NCBI GenBank assembly: GCA_000695325.1
Contig: AVPN01000449.1
Span: 1 to 48,427, forward strand
Direction: 5' to 3'
Length of the DNA stretch: 48,427 nucleotides
Source of the DNA: Pleurobrachia bachei
Taxonomy: Eukaryota; Ctenophora; Tentaculata; Cydippida; Pleurobrachiidae
The first letter of the stretch is position 1. The number at the start of each line of letters is the position of its first letter. The notes beneath the pieces were generated by a model. The model saw only the letters and a list, made by a program, of their open reading frames with translations. It was not told where the DNA came from and searched no databases. The position numbers and the translations under genes are program-made. Of the stretch, positions 1-9,300 are shown piece after piece.

Positions 1-695
1 GCTTTAATAGCTGGCTCGTCCCAGCAGGGGAAGGCTCGCCTTGCATCAGTGGACTCAAACTGTGTCACAGCGATCCTCTTTAGACTCCCATCACCAGCTG
101 AGGGTGGTAATTGGGTAAATTAATTACATGGGACCTAACTAATTACATACCACCACACACTCACCAGTATAAGAACTACGATAGAAGCCCCTGAGTTTAT
201 CGTTAAGAATTCCAGTGAAATCCAGCTTCACCTGCCCAGTTCCAAGGGGCATATCAGAGTCGAATGAGACAGTCAGAGTTTCATCCTCATCACACGTGGT
301 AATAGCAGTTGATGTCATTGTCTTCCCAGAGGAGATGAAGGTAGCTGACTTGACCTCTATCTCAGCACTGTTCATCTTGAGGGTACGAGATGACTCCTTA
401 ACCTGATCAGATAGATGTGTGGTTACTTTGCGGTTTAGATAATATGTAGTTCTCATATTCCCAGCAAGTGATTGAACCAGGGATACCATTCAACTCTCAC
501 CTCTACATCGATGACCTCTACACCAGTGAAGGTGAACTTTTCAAGGTCTGGATGCAGCCTGATGTTGTAGTTAACGGGCTTAACAGAGGTGGGGAGACGC
601 TCAAACTCTTTCTTCGCAGTCATGGTGAATGTCCTGACTAAGCAGTTTCTGATATTAGATCTCCTTAGAACGGCAACAGCAGCAACTATTAGCAT
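1..695 (-). CDS. NPEPPS: puromycin-sensitive aminopeptidase (M1 family), N-terminal part
   Basis: Cytosolic zinc aminopeptidase of the M1 family that trims N-terminal residues from peptides. Three exons are visible: 501-695, 165-402 and 1-97, with canonical GTGAG donors and CAG acceptors, and the gene runs off the left edge. The first exon has a short hydrophobic/Arg leader and then [16 protein letters not shown], matching the start of animal NPEPPS. Exon 2 holds the N-terminal beta-domain sequence ending [20 protein letters not shown]. Exon 3 reads [19 protein letters not shown] followed by DEPAIK, the highly conserved M1 signature before the catalytic domain. The catalytic HExxH and GAMEN motifs lie outside the window. 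The start at 695 is chosen because human NPEPPS also has a hydrophobic extension before an internal Met; the Met just before AKKEFERLP is an alternative. The gene is divergent (head to head) with the zinc-finger gene at 1631. Confidence 0.93.
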
Positions 696-1630
696 AAACT
701 ATAACAGAATTTACAGTTGCGCCCGGCCAATCAATGTAGCTTGATGCCAGACGGATTTGAAGGCCGTTCAAAAGACCTAGGTACGGAGAAAAGTTTTTTG
801 TACGGAAAAAAGTCAAAATTAACCCGATATTTTGGTTTAAAATTTAAGAACAGGGTTTAAGAACATCGAGAAGTGCTTAAACTAAGTTTGTATTATTCAA
901 TAAAAGATTGAGGCGCCGAATTGTACAGAATTTCACCTCAAAACGGGCTGAAAATCGGCATTTTTGCGAAAAAAATCCGAATTTTTGTAATTTCATTTTG
1001 GTGAAATTTTGCTTCATTTCGGATTTTGACGCGCGCGGCGCTAAAGTGCGCGCCATTAGAATGCAGCGCAATAATATTTTAATCAAAATTAAAAACATCT
1101 CAAAAACACCAAAACCAAAAAGGCACTTTCGCTTTTCTCTTTCTAAAGTGCGTTTCAAACGACTTGACCTGAGATTCCTGGAAATTGGAGCATTGCGTGT
1201 TGTATTTACTAAGAGATCCTGAAGTTCCAGGAATCTCAGGTCAAGTCGTTTGAAACGCACTTTAGTTTCTTTCACAGCCTTCCGTGCTGCGGCCTGCGAA
1301 GGTCGCAAGTCGCCAAAACGACTAATGAATCGCTAACTAATTTTAAAATTGGTGCATCTCTGATACAAATGTGTCAACACGTTCTCAAAAAGTGTGTTGG
1401 AACTGATTTGACGCCAGTTAGCTGATCAAGGGTAGCGTTTTGAACCACCAAAGCCTCAAAATCATCCAAGGCGCGATGAATAAAGACATGACTGGATAAG
1501 AATATGTCTTGACTGCCTTTGAATCACCTTAATATTCGTCCTTAGTTTCCTAACTGTCTTTAACTGACTCCGTAAATCGTATTTCTTCAAAAATCCGTGG
1601 ACTACATCTCAAGCATTTATTTTATAGTAG
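696..1630. other. intergenic head-to-head promoter region
   Basis: About 935 bp between the divergent aminopeptidase and zinc-finger genes, so it should contain both promoters. No coding exon can be supported. It is AT-rich with a CpG-rich patch near 1030-1055 and contains the perfect 41-bp inverted repeat listed separately. No TATA box or initiator stands out. Confidence 0.5.
1143..1265. repeat. perfect inverted repeat (41-bp arms, 41-bp loop)
   Basis: Arms 1143-1183 and 1225-1265 are exact reverse complements over 41 bases, beginning CTAAAGTGCGTTTCAAACG on the left. The loop is 41 bases. Both long open frames across it exist only because of the palindrome. It may be a small foldback or MITE-type element or a hairpin RNA source; no target-site duplication was identified. 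Confidence 0.9.
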
Positions 1631-3028
1631 ATGGCTCAGAAAGTACAACATGATGAAGCTCCTGGACCCTCTCAGAATGAAACTATCTTTCAACTTATAC
1701 CCCAAGCGACAGTACGTAAAGAACAACACCTCAAAGCCCAATCTTTCCAACCTTGATCGGCCCATATGTTATAAAATGTTGCTTTCTACCATAGGTTGAG
1801 AGCAAAGAACAGGTAAACTGGGTTCCAGAAAACTTGCAGGCTGATCAACCTGTTAACCAAATGAGGATTGTGGGGTTACAAAACGAGTCACTTGGTAACA
1901 TCACCCTAACTCACGAACAGTTCTCTGCACTACTTTCTAACAAATCAGACTCTGGTGTTGTGACTCTGCAACTCCCCTCCGATGAAGGAGTCATGACACC
2001 CATGGAACTGCAGATTGTACCAGAGGATTCACTTTACACTGCTACTGTACCACAGAAAGAGGTTGGTAAAACAGTGGAGTACAACTTAGATTATTAACAA
2101 TGATTGATTTTGTTTTTACCACCCTGTTTATATTTGTAGGATCAGGGTAATTTACCAAAGGAGGAGCCTCCACACGCCAGTAAAGAGGACGACAGTGGCA
2201 CAAAGATAACTCCCATTCTTCAACTTCCCCAATCAGAACTGACTTATCTAACTAACCAACATATCCCTATCAAATCCCTGGTCTTCAGACAGGTCAAGAC
2301 ATTCGAACAGGTGTGTATTTCTTCCCTTTAACTATCTATCTGTATTGCACTTTCTGAAATTACGAGTATCTCCCCTCTAGAGACCTACAAATGGTAGCTG
2401 TCTGACAGACCCTAAGTTTGGTCCCTTCATCCGTCGAAAAACTTATGTAGAGCTCAGCAAAGAGGACTATCTAAGTAAGGAATCTATCTACAAACCAAGA
2501 AAACTTCGAGGTGTTGCCAAATGTAACCAGTGTGAGAAATCCTTTACCAATGCTGCCAACCTAAAAAGACACATTCTGAACATTCACATAGGGCAACAGC
2601 GACACCACCGCTGTGAGCACTGCGATAAGGAGTACTCCAGAAGGGACTACTTGTTACAACACATAAAGACAGTACACGATAATAGTAAATACACCTGTAA
2701 ACAGTGTCCTAAAGCATTCACCCAGCTGGGATCCCTAACCAGACATGTTGAGGCTATACACATGAACTTGAAAAGGTACAGTTGCAAACATTGCACCTAT
2801 TCCGCCTCCTCAGCCCACGATTTGAAGAAACATGCTGCCTCCAGACACTTCAAACAGACACGATACGAGTGTGCAGTGTGTAAGTTTGCAGCTTGGTCTG
2901 CTGCAGTTGTTAAGAAACATATTGGGGTGATGCACGGTCTGAAGGGGGAGCAGAGAGATAAACGGGTAATAAACAGGAAGACTATAACACCGGAGGGAGT
3001 GAGTGGGATAGTGATGTTGTTGATGTAG
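1631..3028 (+). CDS. C2H2 zinc-finger protein, five fingers
   Basis: Putative nuclear DNA-binding protein. Exons are 1631-1711, 1795-2061, 2140-2310 and 2381-3028, all phase 0. The N-terminal half is low in Cys and rich in Gln/Thr/Pro. The last exon has five consecutive C2H2 fingers (CNQC, CEHC, CKQC, CKHC and CAVC starts, each ending HxxxH with short TGEKP-less linkers), spaced as in BORIS/CTCF or ZFX-type arrays, but I cannot assign an orthologue. As printed, the frame stops at 3028. The true end is probably 3174: a frame offset by one base from about 3005 encodes an acidic tail ending SSEIPLGD, and a diverged second copy of that tail (3541-3716) keeps the same frame. Copy 2 has one more G in the run where the frames part, so a missing G near 2994-2998 is the simplest explanation. 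Confidence 0.8.
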
Positions 3029-3417
3029 TGTCGTGTGAGACAGAGGAGATGAACCCGCTAGGGTCCCTGGTATCAATGTTAACAGATGGGTATCTCAGTG
3101 GGGAGGTACAGGAGATAGAATGTACCACTGTCACAGAGGACATCATATCGAGTGAAATACCACTGGGGGATTAGAGGCATTTTGTTAATTTATTCGATTT
3201 TTTGTTGGTTTTGATCAGAGTTCAATGTGTATCATAAAATTCAGATTTGACTATGAAATAGCTAGAAATAGCTAGAATGAATTGTTATTTGTTTTTGTTC
3301 CTCCCCTCCTCGCCCAAGAGCTCTTTCTACATAAATTATGATCGTCCCTCTAGAATGTTCCACTACACCTGCCCTCTCTCACACATACACTATTCTAACC
3401 CCCTACCTATTATAGCC

Positions 3418-3513
3418 ATGCACAGAAAGACAATATCAACACACCTGGGGATCATGGACAGTAACCAGCAGACGATGGGAGTCAACAGGATAACAACTGC
3501 ACTACAGGACCAG
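3418..3513 (+). pseudogene. duplicate copy of NSMCE2 exon 1
   Basis: Encodes the same 32 residues as the exon at 3975-4070 apart from Glu to Asp at residue 31, followed by a GTTAGT donor. It is the upstream member of the tandem duplication. It could act as an alternative first exon, because its phase-0 donor would splice to the acceptor at 4255; otherwise it is a relic. Confidence 0.6.
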
Positions 3514-3540
3514 GTTAGTTAGACGTATCATCACGTGGAG

Positions 3541-3716
3541 GGGAGTGGGATAATGATGTTGTTGATGTAGTGTCGTGTGAGACAGAAGAGATGAACCCTC
3601 TAGGTTCCCTGGTATCAATGTTAACTGATGGATATCTCAGTGGGGAGGTACAGGAGATAGAATGTACCACTGTCACAGACGATATCATATCGAGTGAAAT
3701 ACCACTGGGGGATTAG
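3541..3716 (+). pseudogene. second copy of the zinc-finger protein C-terminal tail
   Basis: Open frame ending at TAG 3714-3716 that repeats the acidic tail predicted for 3006-3174. Of the differences between copies within the shared frame, about six are silent third-position changes and two are conservative (Ser/Asn, Glu/Asp), which is why I regard this as the real tail frame. It has no start or fingers of its own; it could be reached only by an alternative 3' splice from the zinc-finger gene. Confidence 0.5.
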
Positions 3717-3974
3717 AGGCATTTTGTTAATTTATTCGATTTTTTGTTGGTTTTGATCAGAGTTCAATGTGTATCATAAGATTCAGATTTGACTATGAAA
3801 TAATTTTAAAGCTAGAATGAAGTATTTATGCTCCTACCCTGCTTTCCCTGAACCATGATCACATGGATAATCGTCCCTCTAGAATGATCACTACTCTCAT
3901 CACTACTGCACGCTACACCAGACACCTGCCCTCTCTCACACATATTAAATTCTAACCCCCTACTTATTCTAGCC

Positions 3975-5059
3975 ATGCACAGAAAGACAATATCCACACA
4001 CCTGGGGATCATGGACAGTAACCAGCAGACAATGGGAGTCAACAGGATAACAACTGCCCTACAGGAACAGGTTAGTGAGACAGCAGGATAACCTGACAAC
4101 CTCTTGCCCAATGTCACCCTCTAGTAACTATGATATTATTCCTCGTCTATCTGGTACCCACCTGTTACCTGGTACTTCTTCCTACATAACCTCACCTCCT
4201 AACACACTCCCTCCTAACTCATTAGTCATTCCCAACCCCATTCTTTTGTTTCAGAAACAGATGATGGAGGTAATGGTTGAACAAGATATGGATGTAGAGG
4301 AGCTACAGAACGTATACAAAGAACTACAACGTACGTGCCGCACTGAACCTCAGTGGGGGAACCTTTTCCAAGAAAGATACCCAGGTTTTCTAACAACTCT
4401 TACCTCCCCCAGGTTTTCTAACAACTCTTACTTCCTTCTCTCCAGGTATCCAGTACAGGCTGGAGTCTCAGAAGAAAGCTATCAACTTTGCCAAGAGTAA
4501 AGCACTGCTCGGGATATCAGACACCCACGCAGTGACGTCATTAGGCAGCTCTTATGTGGAGTCATATGAGCAGGCAGTGGCAGAGGAACCAGAACCTCAG
4601 GTAATACATGTCAACCTCCCCATCTGCACACCTGGCAACTGGTAACACTTATAGATTTATCCAACTTGCTTTACTTTTGTACTTCTCGTACCAGCGTACA
4701 AATGAACGTCTGAACAATTGTGACCCAGTTCTAACTCCCCTTCCTTCCAGGCTGCAGTGTTGGGTGCAGTGACTCCTGCCCAAACCCACACCACAACCAA
4801 CCAGCAACTAGACGCTCAGTTAGAGGAAGATGGTATAGCCCTTGCCATGGCTACCCAATCTCTAAAGTGTCCCATAACCCTACAACTTATGGTCGATCCT
4901 GTAGAGAACCAGTGTGGGCACACATATGATAAACCTGCCATCCTGTCCCATATAAAGAACACTAGATCTATCAATGTTAGATGTCCAGTGGCTGGGTGCC
5001 AGGGTTTTGTTAATGTTAACAGTCTGAAACGTAATGCTACTATTGCTGCCCTGTTGTAG
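3975..5059 (+). CDS. NSMCE2: E3 SUMO-protein ligase NSE2 (MMS21)
   Basis: SUMO E3 ligase subunit of the SMC5/6 complex, acting in nuclear DNA repair. Exons: 3975-4070, 4255-4330, 4446-4600 and 4751-5059, phases 0, 1, 0, totalling 211 residues (human protein about 247). The C terminus is an SP-RING: CPITLQLMVDPVENQCGH, then RCPVAGC, supplying the expected C, C-x-H, C, C zinc ligands, and it ends soon after as in the family. The N-terminal half is helical and charged, as expected for the SMC5-binding coiled coil. The start lies in the downstream copy of the tandemly duplicated exon 1; the upstream copy at 3418 is an alternative first exon. Little space separates it from the reductase gene downstream. 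Confidence 0.88.
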
Positions 5060-5311
5060 AGAGATAGGAAGTTAGAATATAGCCAATAGCCATGTGTCTG
5101 AAAGAACGGGTCTGAACATTGAACAAGAAGAGCTTAGGCCGTGTTTATTTTTAGCCAACAGTTGTTTTTAAATCTCCATTTTATACAATTCTTTAATTCT
5201 AAATTTATTTCAATTCAATTATTAACCAATACAACTGCAGTATCGTGTATAATTCTATATATTGTTCCCTAACAACTCGACCCTAATCTCTAAACCTTCT
5301 TTAGCCCCTAG

Positions 5312-6222
5312 ACAGGGGCAGGTGGCGCCTTTGGTTCGGCCATTCTCCGCCAACTAGACATCCTTCACTCTGACTCCGCCACTATTATCGCTGTGTCTCG
5401 CCGAGTGGATGAGGTGAAGCGTGCTACTGAGGGGTTCAAAGCAGCTGTACTCCCCATATCCGTGGACTTTAGTGCCCGTGAGGGTCTAGAGGGGAGGTGT
5501 GGGGATATATGTGATATAGCACCGGATATAAAGTACGAGGAGGCAGTGCTGATAAACAACCACGCAACAGTCAATAATGCAGGGCACAAGATGGCAGAGT
5601 TTAGAGATGTGGAATACATGGACAACTACATGTTCCTGAACATGATATCATTCCAAGTACTGACCAGTGTGTTTCTAGAGAGGTTCCAGTGGGTAGAGAG
5701 GAGGGTGTGTGTTAATACTAGTAGTCTCGCATCCCTCCAACCAATGCCTTCTCTGGGATTCTATTGTACCATCAAAGCAGCAAGGATGATGGCCTATAAG
5801 GTAAGATTCAAACAGCTAGCTAATATAAACAGCATCTATCCATTTCTACACATGTTTGTTTCATCTCTATTTGAAACTCACTAGTTAACTATCAGCTAAC
5901 CCTTTTTAGTCTTTCATCTCTATTTGAAACTTTGTTCAGTTGCTTTTATTTGGTTCATTACTTCTCCCTCTCCCCTCAGGTGCTAGCAGCTGAGAATCCT
6001 GATATCCGGGTCCTAAACTGGTCTCCAGGTCCCATGAAGTCAGACATGACAGATGATATAACTAAAAACACCCACTCCGATTCTATCCGACAATTCTTCC
6101 AATCCGAACCCTGGATAGCGACTGATGAAAGTGCTGCAAAAATGCTGAAAATATTAGCGGACAATAGCTATACATCTGGAGAGCAGATTGATGTTTATGA
6201 TCGGCCGGTTGCATCGGACTAA
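5312..6222 (+). CDS. SPR: sepiapterin reductase (SDR family), first exon not found
   Basis: NADPH-dependent short-chain dehydrogenase that completes tetrahydrobiopterin synthesis in the cytosol. Visible exons are 5312-5800 and 5980-6222. The first begins at a TTTAGCCCCTAG acceptor with TGAGGAFGSAI, the Rossmann TGxxxGxG loop. Then come LINNHATVNNAG (NNAG motif region), NTSSLASLQP (catalytic Ser region) and YCTIKAA (YxxxK with catalytic Tyr and Lys). Exon 2 has VLNWSPGPMKSDM and ends near EQIDVYD, both typical of SPR rather than of other SDRs. The few residues before TGAGG need an upstream exon; the 250 bp back to NSMCE2 has only one ATG, whose six-codon frame is unlike the expected hydrophobic strand, so the start is unresolved. 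Confidence 0.85.
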
Positions 6223-6395
6223 GAATTGTTAAATGTATAGTGTTTTGAATGTTTTTTACTTTGTTGCACGTTTTTAATGGGAATATTTTCTATTGTGTTT
6301 ACTCGATTCTCTTAATCACACAGTTAAGTCCCAAACTAACTTGTATACTTCCTGATAGTGACAATTATAGTTGATGGAAATTACTTGAGCGACAA

Positions 6396-9300
6396 GATGC
6401 CAACTAAAAGCAGAGCACTTCGAAAACGAATCAACCAGATTATGGAGGATCTGAGGTGAGAAAGAGGGAGGCGAAAATATTTGGGAGGGAGGGGATTGTG
6501 GTAGCTGTTGTCGTTGGGATTTGAGGGTGATACTTTTTATCACTTTTTACCATTCCTCTTTCTCTGCAGGTCAAAAGATTCGCGGAGGTTATTTCGAGGG
6601 ACCTCCAAAGTTAGTAAAATCCTCCGAGCACCAGCTAAGGAGTTAGAATGGGACAGTGATCAGGTGATTGATGCAGTTGTGAAGGCAGGTGCGGTGCCCC
6701 TCCTGGCTTCTTTTCTCACCCACATAGAGGACCAGAAGTTACAGAGTGAGAGTGCTAACGCTCTAGCTAATATCAGTGCTGGCTCAGCAGATAACACCCG
6801 GGCTGTTATTGATGCAGGAGTGGTTCCTATAGCAACACTTCTCTTGGAATCTCCCAGTATCGACCTACAGGATCATGTAAGTCTGAATAGCAAGTTGATC
6901 ACACGAATAACTTTGCGGTATAAACATCACACTCTGTGTTTCAGGCAGCATGGTTGTTAGCTAATATCGCCTGTGAGAACTGTTCCTGTGTGTTACATGC
7001 TGGTGCCCTAGCTCCCCTTCTTCGACTTTTAGGTGAGATACATTCCTAGTTTTCTAACCAACTGTAACATTAACCCAATCTAACCCGAGTCATATCCCAG
7101 ATTCACTGTGTGAAAGTAACAAACCAAACAACACTTCGGAACAGTCTCTGATAAAAACAGCCACCTGGCTTCTCTCAAACCTTTGCCAATACACAGACTC
7201 TTTCGAAATTGTGAGTTACTTGACTTAGACTTGTATTTTACGGTTCGTTTCCAGTACGATACATTTCGTGACAATGAGTAAATTCGTTCATTTCAACTTA
7301 AATTCTAATCAATAACACCCCTCTCTCTCTTCCCAAGTCCCAATCCTAATCAATAACACCCCTCTCTCCCCCAATTCTAATCAATAACACCCCTCTCTCC
7401 TGTGCCAATTCTAATCAATAACACCCGGCCCTCTCTCATCCCTAATCAATAACACCCCTCTCTCCTCCCTAATCAATAACACCCCTCTCTCCTTCGAGTT
7501 CTAATCAATAACACCCCTCTCTCCAATCCTAATCAATAACACCCCTCTCCCCTGTGCCAATTCTAATCAATAACACCCTTCTCTCCTGTGCCAATTCTAA
7601 TCAATAACACCCCTCTCTCCTGTGCCCCCAGGTTAAAGAGTGTCTACCTAGGCTGGCCAAGTTGATAAAGAGTAACAACGAGGCGGTACTAAGGGATGCG
7701 TGTTGGGGTGTTATGTACATGTGCAAACTTAGTATCAAGGAGGTTCTCGACTCAGGGGCATGTAAGTTAGGGAGTGGTGTCTTAGACTCTGTCGATATGA
7801 TGTCAACAATGGTTCTAGGAGGAAGTTAAACAGCACATTTGAAGTTGTCTGTAAAAATACATGTTTGAATAGTGCAGGTCATTTAGTCTTCTACCCGCTG
7901 ATTTCCAAAACTAAATGTCCCAATTTCCCTATATCTACCCTACCCCCAGGTGACACGTTAGTGAAGCTGCTGATGCACTCTAGTGATGATGTAACGTGTG
8001 TTGCACTAGAGGCTCTCTCTGCCATATTCACTAACGGAAACCTTGAACAGAAAAAGGTTTGGGTTCTCATGCTGCTCTATCCTGCCATTCTCAAATCAGT
8101 CACTTCTCTATAACACCCCACACCACATCTCTTTCAGTACGCGGCACTGTCTTGTAGGGCCCTTCCCCGGCTGAGGTTTCTACTACATAACAAGAGGGAA
8201 AGAACGAGGGAGATTGCGTGTCAGGCTCTCTCACATATCGCTATTGGATCAATGGAATTAGTTCAGGTATTCTTTAACTCTTTTAATTCCTAACCTCTCC
8301 TACTTCAACTCTTCCCCTGGGCCTCTCTCCAGCATTAAACCATCCTAACCCCACCCCTCCTCCCAGGGTCTACACGATGCCCAAGTGTACCCCTGTCTGG
8401 TGCACCTCTGTATGCGACAATCCCACTCCCGAGGTAGCTGGCTCACCTGGAAGGAGGCAGTTAAAACCCTTTCTAACACCCTAACCACCGCCATGTTCAA
8501 CCGCCAAATAATCAAGTAATTGCCGGGGGTGATACCGGGTGAGAGGGAGGATATGTGGGGTTGTGTTCGATCACTAGTTTTTGGCGCGCGCTTCTATCAC
8601 AAGTAAACCATTCCAGCACTTGCTAGAGTCACACTCTTTCTTCTCTGTAGGTACCTTGTGGGTTTGGGAGCAGTCACTGCCATTGTTGACTCATTAGTTG
8701 AGATAGTGAGGAACCAAGCTTCTATTCATCTCTGTTTTGATGTCGCTCTGCAGTTCATTGAACTACTGCTTACTGCTGGAGCCAAGGATGCAGAGGTAAG
8801 AGAGGAGGGAGGGATCAAAACCTTTCACAGGTCTGTCGTACCGTTCTCTTTTGTGTTAAAAGATCCTCCCACCTGCTAGATGTATAACAGATGTGGCAGT
8901 GCTACTACCGTTTAATGTACCCAACTCCACAGGAGAGGGGAGATGGTGTGAACGACTATCGAGAGTTTCTAGAGGATACTGGTGTCCCTGAGATCATTGC
9001 AGTAGCGGCCCTGGACAGAGTGTGTAGGGACGGTATCGGGAGTGGGAGTGAGAGTAGTACAGAGCTGGGGACCATTGCCAATGAATCAGCCCACCAAGCT
9101 GCTAGGGTGGCCAGCCTCTTTACCTATACCTCTCTTGATGGGTGTTATGTACCCTCACTAAAACGACTCTGTAGGAGAAAGGTCTTTCAGAGCGAGTGGA
9201 AAGAGGTTAGTAAAACCCCTCCTTCTATCTCACTTAAGCACCCCCGCCCATTCAAGTGTTTCTAACCTTCATCACTTCTGACCCCCTCTCCTCCCTTATT

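Larger units (their letters stand above)
3001..4075 (+). repeat. tandem duplication (two ~0.54-kb units) spanning two genes
   Basis: The stretch from the zinc-finger tail through the 3' flank to NSMCE2 exon 1 occurs twice, about 3001-3520 and 3541-4075. Matching landmarks are the tail stop (3172 and 3714) and the NSMCE2 ATG (3418 and 3975), giving offsets of 542 and 557 because the intergenic part carries indels. Coding parts are better conserved than the spacer. Confidence 0.9.

Noticed and set aside
7300-7631. Possible CRISPR-like array
   Set aside because: Eukaryotic intron; units are directly adjacent or separated by variable 0-15 bp joints rather than uniform unique spacers, and there are no cas genes.
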